Source: Paraflavitalea soli (lineage in GTDB: Bacteria; Bacteroidota; Bacteroidia; Chitinophagales; Chitinophagaceae). From it: a stretch of DNA of 64,000 nt. Position 1 is the stretch's first letter; the number at the start of each line of letters is the position of its first letter. The stretch lies in NCBI RefSeq assembly GCF_003555545.1, contig NZ_CP032157.1:3910546-3974545 (forward strand). Reading direction: 5' to 3'. Positions 8,901 to 17,339 of the stretch are shown piece after piece. A program made the position numbers and the translations under genes. The notes below the pieces were generated by a model, which was given only the letters and a program-made list of their open reading frames with translations, ran no database searches and was not told the origin of the DNA.

Positions 8901-8944
8901 CCATTTTCCGCACCTTCAGCGGAAGACTCACGCTTAACTTTTAA
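5909..8944 (+). CDS. SusC/RagA-family TonB-linked outer-membrane protein
   Basis: 1011 aa with a signal peptide (MKQRLRMWLMAILLLPLHIFSQ). Next come a CarboxypepD_reg-like beta-sandwich (about 30-105: HGRVTDLKTGTPLAGASISIKNT), the DVVVTG segment, and a plug domain carrying the SusC signatures GKVAGLQI and GAAASALYGTRGEGGVIQVITKKG. A 22-strand barrel ends in FSGRLTLNF. It forms the TonB-energised pore for a large or complexed nutrient together with the SusD lipoprotein that follows 10 bp downstream. No glycosidase or peptidase is adjacent to reveal the substrate. The thioredoxin-like third gene suggests a redox-related cargo or role, but only weakly. Confidence 0.95.
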   Translation: MKQRLRMWLMAILLLPLHIFSQNATSTINSVLHGRVTDLKTGTPLAGASISIKNTTHSVVTDGQGKFTFRTGQKLPYILIVTYIGYKPQTITVAAEDVEIKLEELANQLEDVVVTGVAEGTSRKKLSFALTKVSTEQLNTVPATDASQSLRGKVAGLQIDQAAGNQGATVYLRGAKSINGNIAPLLVVDGFVTGLGLSDLNPQDIESIEVVKGAAASALYGTRGEGGVIQVITKKGRGLNKVNITIDNEYGISNVQRTPPTSQYHFYKVNADGSFVLSSGNNRTLDLKDNGFSLNQHPYTKYNDNVNNMLSNNPYFTNFISVSTAGEKYNLYASFQNQSKGGIAGPISPDTRRTALLNVGFKPNKNIEAEVTVQYFNRNTPSSSLSSSGAGSVLYSALLYEPFIDLTERQADGKYAFKPFGFDIQKFNVGNPFYQLSYREYSNISNNFLIGGRLKYKFSKKLSAEVSGAFQNEYAETEDYYPVGYQTLTPEVTRNNGYYGLSNDRIASKNGQLQLNYNDHFGDFDFGVNLKSVYEESRVTGISASGYNLSAPVKSLNVVEAATRSNSSSWSQLVNYGYFLNIKSAWKNKVFLDVLGRLDLSSRFGSDVATAFFPRASVAYRITEDVDLGVVTDLKIRAAYGQAGSLPSFGAKESRVSLSSSGGVSYTRRDNTDLTRAVTSEVEVGIDAVLFNRINIQANYARATSKNDFISVPPFPPTTGTASIWDNLGEVRSSSYELEINGNVINKGKWQWNAGATFSRVRSKITSLGDVPEFTSGDFRKAAGISPYSYYGYSILTNLSQLQVDDKGFVSNAAGGTLRPDEFTVNKLGFVVLKSQIGTAAETPVFYQNAATGNNKVIGDAQADFQVGFSNTVSWGPFSLYAVLDWKQGGQKYNETVNYLTYQYRSTFTDRAVAAGLPLPFTTAVFNAQQTTDYWIENSGYVSLREVSLGYQLPVQKLGVGRVLKGARLSLIGRNLYTWTDFTGVTPEGWDIDFYAYPIFRTFSGRLTLNF

Positions 8945-8954
8945 ATAAAAGACC

Positions 8955-10484
8955 ATGAAAAAAATAATCTATATAGCCCTTTCTGTTTCCTTGTTGGGTG
9001 CCTGCAAAAAAATAAGTTTTGACGATCCCTCCTCTTTCACCAATGAGGAAGCCAATACCCTCATTCGTGACCTGGGATACAAATTAGTAACCAGCAGCAT
9101 TCAAAACACATTCAATACCACTACCAGCGCTGCCGGTACACATTTCAGTTTGCTGGCCGATCAAACCACCAATACCAATGGTAATTCCTCCTGGTGGGAT
9201 TTTGCCAATGAGCCGCGCCTGCGTCTCAACAACAATGCTTCCTATCGCGGAGCCACCACCTGGAATACTTTCTATAACAATTTTTACCAGGCCAATCTCG
9301 ATGCTACCATTGCACTCGACATTATAGAAGTACAGAAAAAAAACATCCTCGACAACCTCGGCAACGACCGCACCAAAGATTGTCAGGTAGCTGCTTATTT
9401 CTCTAAAGGTGTGGCGCAAGGCTACCTGGGTGTCATCTTCGACAAGGGGATTATTGTGGATGAAGCCAACCTGTCAACCCGCGCCTTTCCCAATTCCTAC
9501 AAGGAATTGATCGCAAACGGGCTGAAGCTGATCGATAAGTCCATTCAACTGGCCGAAGAGAGCCCCAATCTTAAATTTGACTTCCTGACAGGTGTTACTA
9601 TCACCAGAACAACATTTATTCAATTGGCCAATTCACTCGCTGCCAGAATACTTTCGTCCCAGCCACGTGATAAAGTAGAAGCAGCCGCCCTGGGCGATGC
9701 ACATTGGAACAAAGTACTCGCTTATGCGGCCAAAGGTGTTACTGCCGATTATACCATCGCTACCGTAACAGGCGGTTATTACAACCAACTTGTGTCTAAC
9801 CTCGTACAGCGCAACACCGATGGTTCAGGCTGGCTGGCGCCCGATCTGAAGATCGCCTACCTGGCCGATAAGACAGGCAATACCCCTCCATTCTATCCAT
9901 CATCGGGCGTGTTGCCTCCCATCACCTCCGATGACCAGCGCTTTGCCGAATACTTTGGTTATACCCCCAGCTTTGGCATTATGCTGGAATCACGGGGCAG
10001 GGGCCTGTTCACCAATTATTACCGTATTCGCTGGTACAATACCCGTAATACCCTGAACACACCAGGTGCTATCAATCCTTATTTCCTGTTGGAAGAGATA
10101 CGTCTTTTAAAAGCTGAATCAAAATACTGGCTGAAAGACTATACAGGCGCCGCCAGTGAGCTCAATGCAGCTACCGCTTCACGTATTGCAAAAGGCAAGT
10201 TGCCTCCCGTGGCAGCCACAGAAGCCGATCTTAAAAAAACCCTGCATTATGAATATGCCATCGAGATCGATGATGCAGGTGGAGCATTTATTCCTTTCAC
10301 CTTCATGCGCAGGAATAACCTGCTCATCGGTGGCACGCCTACCCAATACCCCCTTCCACAATTGCAACTGGAATTAACCAAAAACAACGTGTATACCTAC
10401 GGCGGCAAAGCCTTCTTTGGAGAAAAGGGAAGTTATGGAGAGGTAGCTACCGCTCCCAATGAAGGATGGAAAGCATCCGAATAA
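8955..10484 (+). CDS. SusD/RagB-family nutrient-binding lipoprotein
   Basis: 509 aa. Lipobox SLLGAC with Cys17 as lipidation site. The helical TPR-like SusD fold is suggested by WWDFANEPRLRLNNN and the C-terminal EEIRLLKAESKYWLKDYTGAASELNAA. It is the surface lid of the SusC channel. It belongs to the SusD-like/RagB branch often annotated without known substrate. Confidence 0.93.
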   Translation: MKKIIYIALSVSLLGACKKISFDDPSSFTNEEANTLIRDLGYKLVTSSIQNTFNTTTSAAGTHFSLLADQTTNTNGNSSWWDFANEPRLRLNNNASYRGATTWNTFYNNFYQANLDATIALDIIEVQKKNILDNLGNDRTKDCQVAAYFSKGVAQGYLGVIFDKGIIVDEANLSTRAFPNSYKELIANGLKLIDKSIQLAEESPNLKFDFLTGVTITRTTFIQLANSLAARILSSQPRDKVEAAALGDAHWNKVLAYAAKGVTADYTIATVTGGYYNQLVSNLVQRNTDGSGWLAPDLKIAYLADKTGNTPPFYPSSGVLPPITSDDQRFAEYFGYTPSFGIMLESRGRGLFTNYYRIRWYNTRNTLNTPGAINPYFLLEEIRLLKAESKYWLKDYTGAASELNAATASRIAKGKLPPVAATEADLKKTLHYEYAIEIDDAGGAFIPFTFMRRNNLLIGGTPTQYPLPQLQLELTKNNVYTYGGKAFFGEKGSYGEVATAPNEGWKASE

Positions 10485-10529
10485 ACAGTCATTATTCGTA
10501 AATCATCTTCTAACAATAAAACAGTGTAT

Positions 10530-11564
10530 ATGATCAAACAGTCGATAAACCCAACTACCAGGACCTCCCTGGCCCTGCTCAGCCTCCTGGCATTTATTGC
10601 CAGTTCAGTAACAGCCCTGGCCTATCCACCTAAGGAGCTCATCAAAATAAAAGGCGAAGCGGTGGGTTTCGCCAACGAAAAGAAGATCTATCTCCAGCGC
10701 TATTACAACAAGATGTTCTTTGTGATTGATTCATCCGTTGTAAAAGACGGGAAGTTCTCTTTCTCCGCAAAACTCGAAATACCCGAGCTATACGGCATTA
10801 CCGATGATCCCACAGAGCTGTCCGGACTCTTCGTTTTTATTGATACAAAGAATGAATTGGCCATCCGCTACGATACTGCCAGGGGAGGCCGCAATTCAAC
10901 CATCACTGGCTCACCGGCAGCAGACCGTTACAAACTATACCAGCAGAATGCCAGGAATACCAACATAGAGCAGTTTATCAAGGAGCAGCCTGCTTCTATT
11001 GTATCTGCCTTTGTTTTGTATCGCTATTTCTCTCCCAGCCTTTCTGCCGAAGAGGTAGTAAAATATACCAACCTGCTGGATAAATCGTTGGCAGAAACCC
11101 AATACGTAAAACTCCTGAAAGAGCTGCCCACTGCTTTGCGCAGCACAGCTATTGGCCAACAGGCGCCCGACTTTGAACTACCCGCCCCCGATGGCAAACT
11201 GGTAAAACTATCCGATCATTTTGGCAAGTACCTATTGGTGGATTTCTGGGCCGCCTGGTGCGGTCCCTGCAGAAGAGAGAATCCAAACATTGTAAGGGTC
11301 TTCAATAAATACAAAGACAAAGGTTTCTCTGTATTTGGTGTCTCACTCGACAGTAAAAAAGATGCCTGGATACAAGCCATCCAAAAAGACGGACTCAACT
11401 GGCCGCAGGTCTCTGACCTTAAGTTTTGGGAAAGCGGCCCGGCAAAATTGTATGGTATCAGGGGCATCCCCGGCAATGTACTCCTCGATCGTTCCGGAAA
11501 GATCATCGCCCGCAACCTGCGCGGCGAAGACCTCGAAAAGAAACTGGCAGAGCTCCTGAATTAA
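10530..11564 (+). CDS. TlpA-family thioredoxin-like protein with N-terminal DUF4369
   Basis: 344 aa from ATG 10530; a GTG two codons upstream is possible. It has an N-terminal signal/anchor (LALLSLLAFIASSVTALA), then a DUF4369-like beta domain (about 38-130: IKIKGEAVGFANEKKIYLQRY). The C-terminal thioredoxin/AhpC-TSA domain (about 205-344) has the redox motif WCGPC at 243-247 and the cis-Pro loop GIRGIPGNVLLD. It is probably an extracytoplasmic thiol-disulfide oxidoreductase. It lies 45 bp after susD in the same operon, and the following hairpin ends transcription. Confidence 0.92.
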   Translation: MIKQSINPTTRTSLALLSLLAFIASSVTALAYPPKELIKIKGEAVGFANEKKIYLQRYYNKMFFVIDSSVVKDGKFSFSAKLEIPELYGITDDPTELSGLFVFIDTKNELAIRYDTARGGRNSTITGSPAADRYKLYQQNARNTNIEQFIKEQPASIVSAFVLYRYFSPSLSAEEVVKYTNLLDKSLAETQYVKLLKELPTALRSTAIGQQAPDFELPAPDGKLVKLSDHFGKYLLVDFWAAWCGPCRRENPNIVRVFNKYKDKGFSVFGVSLDSKKDAWIQAIQKDGLNWPQVSDLKFWESGPAKLYGIRGIPGNVLLDRSGKIIARNLRGEDLEKKLAELLN

Positions 11565-11616
11565 AAGAACGACTGCCATAATGGGCTTCTAACATAGCAC
11601 CCGATGCTAAATATAT

Positions 11617-11665
11617 AAAAGAAGCGAGGCGTATTGATCCTGATCAGTACGCCTCGCCTCTTTTA
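11617..11665. terminator. Bidirectional terminator after the SusCD-TlpA operon
   Basis: GCGAGGCGTA (11624-11633) and TACGCCTCGC (11648-11657) pair perfectly. Flanking AAAAGAA and CTCTTTTA extend the structure and give U-tracts on both strands. It serves the tlpA-like gene (plus) and the convergent YCII gene (minus). Confidence 0.88.
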
Positions 11666-11677
11666 CTTCAACTGCTA

Positions 11678-12016
11678 TTATTGATAAACAGGTCGTATTT
11701 CAACACTTCCACCTGTATCCAATGCAGGGCAGCCGTTGGCTAAAGCAGTAGCTGCTTCCAGGCTTTCGGCCTTAACGATCATAAAGCTGCCCAGCCGCTC
11801 CCTGATCTCCACAAAAGGGCCATCCGTGATCACCCCATCAGCCCTCAATACCTTACCTTCTTCTGCCAGGCGAATGCCTGTTTGTATCAAATGGCCTCCT
11901 GTACTGATACCACCTACCCAATACTGCCATTTCTTTTGCAGGTTCTGCATGTCAGTGGGTGATGTTTTGCTATAGTCATAACTGGGCTGGCGAAATAATA
12001 ACATAAATTCTTTCAT
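11678..12016 (-). CDS. YCII-related (DGPF-domain) protein
   Basis: 112 aa, a single ferredoxin-like YCII domain with the diagnostic DGPF (VITDGPFVEIRERLGSFMIV, about residues 60-79) and MKEFMLLFR start. Such proteins are the usual genomic partners of ECF42 sigma factors, and one of those lies at 4180-5418. The biochemical role of DGPF proteins is not established. A dyad-symmetric sequence sits just upstream of the start codon. Confidence 0.9.
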   Translation of the reverse strand: MKEFMLLFRQPSYDYSKTSPTDMQNLQKKWQYWVGGISTGGHLIQTGIRLAEEGKVLRADGVITDGPFVEIRERLGSFMIVKAESLEAATALANGCPALDTGGSVEIRPVYQ

Positions 12017-12019
12017 GAA

Positions 12020-12054
12020 TGTAAATTAAATAATGTTGAACATTTGTGTTTACA
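12020..12054. promoter_or_regulatory. Nested dyad upstream of the YCII gene
   Basis: TGTAAA (12020-12025) mirrors TTTACA (12049-12054), and between them lies the 13-bp palindrome AATGTTGAACATT (12032-12044). The centres differ by about one base. Its position 4 bp upstream of the start codon on the minus strand suggests an operator or 5'-UTR hairpin. Confidence 0.45.
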
Positions 12055-12229
12055 TATCAATAATGACCGGGCCAGGACCAATTGGACAGGAGGGAGCTAA
12101 TATTTTTTTAGATTGCTATAAAATATTGAAGACCAGCACAAGCGAAGCATATAAATCTGGCGTATTGTTGGCCTCTTTGAAGCAAATTCATTTGTCGTGA
12201 CACCGTAGCGATAATCCTTTAACAAAGAT

Positions 12230-12805
12230 CTAAAGAGGATAATCACTTATTGCCATGGCCGACCTTTCAAACAACTCAGGATAAAACATCACCAGTCCGG
12301 AGTCATCTACTTTAATAAGCGCCTCAAAGTCATTAGGTACATTTTCAAATTTATAGAGACCACTGCCTTGCCAGGTATATTGTTGTGATACCGGCCTTAC
12401 TGTTTCACCAAGCACATCAATGTACACTACTTTTATGGGATGCGTTGGTTGGTGGGTAAAATCAAGCCTGCGTATAGGCAAAGTATTTGTAAAGCAGGTA
12501 AGCGTAATATCCACATCCATGCACCCTTCAAATTGGGGAGCAGGCGAATCATTCAACGACCAGTGGCCCTTCAGATCACTCCGCAAATGGACCTTTTTTA
12601 CCTTGTTACCCAACTGGTACATAACATCCAGCCGTTCCGTTTCCCACCTGCTATTGGCATAGAGTTGATAGGCTACCTGGTAGATAATGCCTTCATAATG
12701 CCCAATAATGACAGACTTAACACTTACCCCCTTCTCTGTGGTATTTAAAATACAGTTCTCCAAAGAATGGTATTCAATTCCTTGCCAGATGATATTTTGC
12801 TGCAT
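12230..12805 (-). CDS. Putative glycolipid-binding domain protein
   Basis: 191 aa from ATG 12805 (MQQNIIWQGIEYHSLENC); an ATG six codons upstream is possible. The start W-G-E-Y-S-E-C pattern, the VAYQLYANSRWETERLDV segment and the late FTHQPTHPIKVVYIDV fit the putative glycolipid-binding family (DUF1089). There is no signal peptide, so it is likely cytoplasmic. The gene stands alone with no operon partner. Function in the family is poorly supported. Confidence 0.75.
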   Translation of the reverse strand: MQQNIIWQGIEYHSLENCILNTTEKGVSVKSVIIGHYEGIIYQVAYQLYANSRWETERLDVMYQLGNKVKKVHLRSDLKGHWSLNDSPAPQFEGCMDVDITLTCFTNTLPIRRLDFTHQPTHPIKVVYIDVLGETVRPVSQQYTWQGSGLYKFENVPNDFEALIKVDDSGLVMFYPELFERSAMAISDYPL

Positions 12806-12928
12806 AATGCTACTCACATGCAAACACCATTCCCGCTAATACCATCGGTCGATCCCCGTTATAATCCACAGGCTTATTCTCCATTCGTCAGCCTCAATTG
12901 TTCAATACTTTCAACAATAGGTTAACAT

Positions 12929-14338
12929 TTATTTCAGTAAATCCAGCACCTTGTACATTTTCTTTACCGCTTCACTCGATGATCCGTCATAATTGTTGAC
13001 GATAATAGCATACGTATACGACTTTCCGTCTTTGGCAGCATGGTAACCCGCAAAAGCCCGGGCGCCGCCAATAGAACCGCTTTTCATCTTCATGCCATTG
13101 TATTCTGGCAGGCAGTTGTAGAAAGAGGAGTACCAGGGTCTTGTTTTGGCATATTGCAACACTTGTACCAGGGCGCCCGTAGTCACCCGGTTCTGCGGCG
13201 AGAGACCACTGCCATCCTGGATATGAATAGCAGCTTTATCAATTCCCTGCTGCTGCCAGAAGTTGCGTACTACTTCCACTCCTTTCTCCGTAGAGCCATA
13301 TCCTTCCTTTTCATAAGCGAGGGATTTCACCAGCGCTTCTCCGTACAGGTTAATGCTCCGGCGCAGGAACCAGTAATTGATGCTGTCCAGGGGCGGCGAA
13401 AGCAATACCCCTATCTGCTGCTGCATCGCAGGCCATGTTTCCCGATTGGTTGTTTTGTCAATAAAGAGCTTCATGACTCCTTCCAGTTTGATCTTCTGTA
13501 CAAGGAAGGCATTGCCCAGTTCACGGGCAAATTGCATAGGTGGATTCGACAGAGACCCTGAAATGCTAAAGGCTTCTCCCAGCGGCACTGTTCCCTGGGT
13601 AAATCCTTGCTGTGCATAGGGTGCACGATAGATATACCCATTATCACCACTACCCTTTTTACCCGTGGTGATCAGGTTCAATAATCCCTCCTCCTGCAGC
13701 TCAGGGCTGGTACCAATTATTGTGGTTGGCTCTCCTTCCGCATTGCCGGGCTTGAGTGTAAGGTCATACTGGTTTTCACGCCAATTGATCCCCCAACATC
13801 CCGCACCATAATAATTGCCGATATCATCCCATATCCAGCCACCAGGAATAGGTTGAATGGAAAAAGCCGAATCATTCAACAATACCCTGCCACTGATCTT
13901 ACTAATCTTTTTTTCTCTAAGAATAGCCACCATCCTTTGCAGCACGGTATCAGGTTTTGTTTCCTTCCACCGCCAGCTACCGAAGGAAGGATCACCATAC
14001 CCATTAATATGCAGGTCCCCATTTAACACACCTCCTTCTATCTTTCCATTATACCCTATCACTGTTTTGTATTGGTACCCCTTGCCCAATAGTTCAAAAG
14101 CTGCCGCACTGGTAAACAACTTCTGCGTACTGGCAGCCGCAAGTCCCACATGTTGGTTGTGTTCATACACAGGCTTACCTGTTTGCGCGTCTACCACATA
14201 TAGACTGAAGAGGGCATATTTCATAGTAGAGTCAGCTTCCAATTGCCTCACCGCTTCTGCCAGTTTCTGCGGAAGAGATTGCGCTGCAACCAGGAACGTA
14301 TTGATCACACAGGCAAAAAGAAAGAGAATCTGCTTCAT
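12929..14338 (-). CDS. dacB: D-alanyl-D-alanine carboxypeptidase/endopeptidase (PBP4, peptidase S13)
   Basis: 469 aa from ATG 14338, which begins the signal peptide MKQILFLFACVINTFLVAAQ; the open frame extends 29 codons upstream without a leader-like sequence. Penicillin-binding motifs are present: STQK (SxxK) in GLAAASTQKLFTSAAAFELLG, the SxN-type GSGLSPQNRVT, and KSG in MKMKSGSIGGARAFAGY. A family-typical insert lies between SxxK and SxN. It trims or cleaves peptidoglycan cross-links in the periplasm. Confidence 0.92.
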   Translation of the reverse strand: MKQILFLFACVINTFLVAAQSLPQKLAEAVRQLEADSTMKYALFSLYVVDAQTGKPVYEHNQHVGLAAASTQKLFTSAAAFELLGKGYQYKTVIGYNGKIEGGVLNGDLHINGYGDPSFGSWRWKETKPDTVLQRMVAILREKKISKISGRVLLNDSAFSIQPIPGGWIWDDIGNYYGAGCWGINWRENQYDLTLKPGNAEGEPTTIIGTSPELQEEGLLNLITTGKKGSGDNGYIYRAPYAQQGFTQGTVPLGEAFSISGSLSNPPMQFARELGNAFLVQKIKLEGVMKLFIDKTTNRETWPAMQQQIGVLLSPPLDSINYWFLRRSINLYGEALVKSLAYEKEGYGSTEKGVEVVRNFWQQQGIDKAAIHIQDGSGLSPQNRVTTGALVQVLQYAKTRPWYSSFYNCLPEYNGMKMKSGSIGGARAFAGYHAAKDGKSYTYAIIVNNYDGSSSEAVKKMYKVLDLLK

Positions 14339-14434
14339 GAACGGCTTCCATTTAATTGTTCGCCAACGTAAGCAAAATTTCCGAACCGGCAATGAAGTGC
14401 CTGGCATCACCTCCGCCCCTATCAACTTTTCAAC

Positions 14435-14467
14435 TTGTTAACCTGTCACCCACATCCCCTACCTTTG
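14435..14467 (+). promoter_or_regulatory. Promoter of the cinA gene
   Basis: TACCTTTG at 14460-14467 fits the TAnnTTTG -7 box. TTG at 14435-14437 is 22 bp upstream, at the long end for a -33 element. The start codon is 18 bp downstream of the -7 box. Confidence 0.6.
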
Positions 14468-14485
14468 TTCCCCAATTACCAAATT

Positions 14486-15742
14486 ATGGAATCCGTTTTT
14501 GCATCGATTATCACCATTGGCGATGAACTATTGATTGGACAGGTAGTGGACACCAACAGCGCGTGGATGGCCCAGGAACTGAACAAAGCAGGTATATGGC
14601 TCAAACGACGCGTAGCAGTAGGAGATGACAAACAGGAGATCATCAATGCCCTCGAAGATCAGGCGCGCGACACCCACATCATCCTCATGACAGGCGGACT
14701 AGGCCCCACCGCCGATGACATTACCAAACCTGTGTTAAACGAATACTTCGGCGGAAAGATGGTAGTGGATGAAAAAACACTGATCCATATCCAGCATTTG
14801 TTTGCCAACATATACCGCCGCCCCCTCACCGATCGCAACCTGCTGCAGGCAGAAGTGCCGGATGTTTGTACCGTACTGCCCAACAAACGCGGCTCTGCGC
14901 CCGGCATGTGGTTTGAAAAAGACGGAAAAATATTCATATCCCTCCCTGGTGTACCTCATGAAATGAAAGGAATAATGACCGAAGAGGTATTACCCAGGCT
15001 GCAACAGCATTTTACCATGCCGTTCATTGCCCACCGCACCATGCTCACTGCAGGGATCGGGGAAAGTTACCTGGCCGATATCATCCAGCCCTGGGAAGAA
15101 AAACTGCCCGCCCACCTGAAATTGGCCTACCTGCCCAATTACGGAATGGTGCGTTTGCGCATCACCGGCTCCGGGGCCGATAAAGAACAACTGGACCGCG
15201 ACCTGGATACAGAGTTTGCCAAAGTAAAAGTGCTGGCAAAAGAATGGATGGTCATTGATGAGGACCTCCCCTTAAATATGGTGGTAGGCAAGCTGCTCAA
15301 AGAACAGGGTAAAACCATGTCAACTGCTGAAAGCTGTACCGGAGGATATATTGCGCATCTCATCACCTCCATACCTGGCTCCAGTGCTTATTATAAAGGA
15401 AGCGTGGTGGCTTACGCCAATGAAGTGAAAGAAAACCTGCTGAAAGTAACACCCGGCACACTCGCCACAGCAGGCGCTGTGAGCGAAGAAACAGTAAAGC
15501 AGATGGTCAAAGGCGCCCTGGATGCCCTTCATACCGATTATGCATTGGCCATTTCCGGCATCATGGGTCCCGATGGCGGTTCTCCTGAAAAACCAGTCGG
15601 GCTGGTTTGGGTAGCCATTGGTAACCGGGAAAAAACAGTGACCCATCAGTTCAATTTCCGCTTCGACCGGATGCGGAATATTGAAATAGCTGCCAACCAC
15701 AGCCTCAACCTGTTAAGAAAATTTATTGCAGAACAAGGCTAA
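14486..15742 (+). CDS. cinA: CinA-family protein (nicotinamide-nucleotide amidase type)
   Basis: 418 aa from ATG 14486 (MESVFASIITIGDELLIGQ), placed just after a promoter box. The N-terminal MoCF/MoaB-like domain (1-170) has TGGLGPTADDITK and GSAPGMWFEKDGK. The C-terminal amidohydrolase domain (about 260-418) has TAESCTGGYIAHLITSIPG and GIMGPDGGSPEKPVGLVW. Known members deamidate NMN or process ADP-ribose in pyridine-nucleotide recycling. Confidence 0.93.
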   Translation: MESVFASIITIGDELLIGQVVDTNSAWMAQELNKAGIWLKRRVAVGDDKQEIINALEDQARDTHIILMTGGLGPTADDITKPVLNEYFGGKMVVDEKTLIHIQHLFANIYRRPLTDRNLLQAEVPDVCTVLPNKRGSAPGMWFEKDGKIFISLPGVPHEMKGIMTEEVLPRLQQHFTMPFIAHRTMLTAGIGESYLADIIQPWEEKLPAHLKLAYLPNYGMVRLRITGSGADKEQLDRDLDTEFAKVKVLAKEWMVIDEDLPLNMVVGKLLKEQGKTMSTAESCTGGYIAHLITSIPGSSAYYKGSVVAYANEVKENLLKVTPGTLATAGAVSEETVKQMVKGALDALHTDYALAISGIMGPDGGSPEKPVGLVWVAIGNREKTVTHQFNFRFDRMRNIEIAANHSLNLLRKFIAEQG

Positions 15743-15767
15743 GGCGAACGATTGTTAGCAAAATCAT

Positions 15768-15775
15768 TACCTTTG
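15768..15775 (+). promoter_or_regulatory. -7 promoter box of the E2 gene
   Basis: TACCTTTG lies 45 bp upstream of the E2 start codon, in the short gap after cinA. I see no well-spaced -33 TTG. Confidence 0.5.
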
Positions 15776-15820
15776 GCACTTTGGGAACAAAAACTAAAAT
15801 CATAAAACCAGAAATTCATT

Positions 15821-17170
15821 ATGGCAGTTGTTGACCTGGTGATGCCTAAGCTGGGCGAAAGCATTATGGAAGCCACGGTTCTAAAGTGGCACAAGCAACC
15901 CGGCGATACTGTGAAGATGGATGAGACCGTGCTGGAAATAGCCACGGATAAGGTGGATAGTGAAGTACCCTCAACCGCCGAAGGCGTAATAGAAGAAATT
16001 TTGTTCAACGTCAACGATGTGGTGCCCATTGGCACCGTGATCGCCCGCATACGCACAGGAGCCGCTGAACCAGCCGCCCCGGCACAAAAGCCACAGCAGC
16101 CAACAGTCAGCAGCCAGCCTGCCATACCTGTTGTGGAACAGCCCGTAACTGCCAGCCGCCAGCCGGCCACTGTGAATGGCACCAGCGCCAATCGCTTTTA
16201 TTCCCCCCTCGTACTCACCATTGCCGCAGGCGAAGGCGTAAGTATGAGTGAACTGGAAAACATTCCAGGCACAGGCAATGAAGGCCGGGTAACGAAGAAA
16301 GATATTTTACAATATGTAGAAGCAAAGCGCACTGGCAAAGTCGGCACCTATACTGAAAAAGTTACCAGCTACGAGCAGAAGCCAACATCGGCCCAGCAGC
16401 AGGCCCAGGTAGTGAACGTCCAGGAACAGAAGCCGCTCGCAGCTGTATCTTCCTATTCCGGCAATGTAGAGATCATTGAAATGGACCGCATGCGCAAGGC
16501 CATTGCCAACCATATGGTGAATAGCAAGGACATCAGCGCCCACGTAACCAGTTTCACAGAAGCCGATGTAACCAACATGGTATTGTGGAGAGAACGCGTG
16601 AAAAAAGAATTCGAAAAACGCGAGGGTGAAAAGCTCACGTTCACTCCCCTGTTTATTGAAGCCGTGATCAAATGCATCAAGAAATACCCCTGGCTCAACA
16701 GCAGTGTGGATGGAGATAAGATCATTATCAAAAAAGATATCAATATCGGTATGGCGGCTGCCTTGCCTTCCGGTAACCTCATCGTACCCGTGATCAAAAA
16801 TGCAGACCAGCTCAACCTCGTAGGCCTCACCAAGCAGGTAAATACCCTGGCCAATAATGCACGCAATGCAAAATTGAAACCAGATGATACACAAGGCGGT
16901 ACCTTCACCCTTACCAATGTAGGCACCTTCGGTAGCCTGATGGGTACACCCATCATCAACCAGCCCCAGGTAGCCATTTTAGCAGTAGGAGCTATCAAGA
17001 AAAGACCCGTAGTCATTGAAACAGATCAGGGAGATTCTATCGCGATCCGCCATATGATGTACCTGTCTATGTCATACGATCATCGAATTATAGACGGCGC
17101 TCTGGGAGCCACCTTCCTCAATGCCGTTGCCAAAGAACTCGAACATTTTAACCCTGACAGGGAAATTTAG
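15821..17170 (+). CDS. 2-oxo acid dehydrogenase dihydrolipoyl acyltransferase (E2)
   Basis: 449 aa. The lipoyl domain has the lipoylated Lys44 in IATDKVDSEVPS. A Gln/Pro-rich linker follows, then a peripheral-subunit-binding domain (FYSPLVLTIAAGEGVSMSEL..GTGNEGRVTKKDI). The C-terminal acyltransferase domain carries the active-site SYDHRIIDG (HxxxDG). It is most like branched-chain 2-oxo acid or general E2 proteins. The E1 and E3 genes are not in the window. A lipoate-ligating enzyme (LipB) is encoded at 32162. Confidence 0.92.
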   Translation: MAVVDLVMPKLGESIMEATVLKWHKQPGDTVKMDETVLEIATDKVDSEVPSTAEGVIEEILFNVNDVVPIGTVIARIRTGAAEPAAPAQKPQQPTVSSQPAIPVVEQPVTASRQPATVNGTSANRFYSPLVLTIAAGEGVSMSELENIPGTGNEGRVTKKDILQYVEAKRTGKVGTYTEKVTSYEQKPTSAQQQAQVVNVQEQKPLAAVSSYSGNVEIIEMDRMRKAIANHMVNSKDISAHVTSFTEADVTNMVLWRERVKKEFEKREGEKLTFTPLFIEAVIKCIKKYPWLNSSVDGDKIIIKKDINIGMAAALPSGNLIVPVIKNADQLNLVGLTKQVNTLANNARNAKLKPDDTQGGTFTLTNVGTFGSLMGTPIINQPQVAILAVGAIKKRPVVIETDQGDSIAIRHMMYLSMSYDHRIIDGALGATFLNAVAKELEHFNPDREI

Positions 17171-17197
17171 TGTTGTGTTGCTGGCTATTTTAAGCAA

Positions 17198-17228
17198 AAA
17201 GCCTGGGCGCAAGCCCGGGCTTTCTTAT
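17198..17228 (+). terminator. Terminator of the E2 gene
   Basis: AAAGCCTGGGC and GCCCGGGCTTT pair (one wobble) around a GCAA tetraloop and are followed by CTTATTTTATT, 28 bp after the stop codon. Confidence 0.85.
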
Positions 17229-17243
17229 TTTATTCAGTAATAC

Positions 17244-17325
17244 GGTAGGGCCGCTTCCCCAAGAGCCAAAGGTGGGTCGCTTTCCCAAGGGCCAAAGGTG
17301 GGTCGCTTTTCCAAAGCGGCTCACC
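17244..17325. repeat. Three-unit hairpin repeat (GGTCGCTTT family)
   Basis: Units lie at 17244-17270, 17271-17296 and 17297-17325, each GGT(A/G)GG(G/T)CGCTT followed by CCAA. The third unit is complete: GGTGGGTCGCTTT, loop TCC, AAAGCGGCTCACC. The two earlier units end in GCCAAA in place of the closing arm. A related hairpin occurs at 34169-34206. Confidence 0.7.
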
Positions 17326-17339
17326 TTGCCTGATCATGA

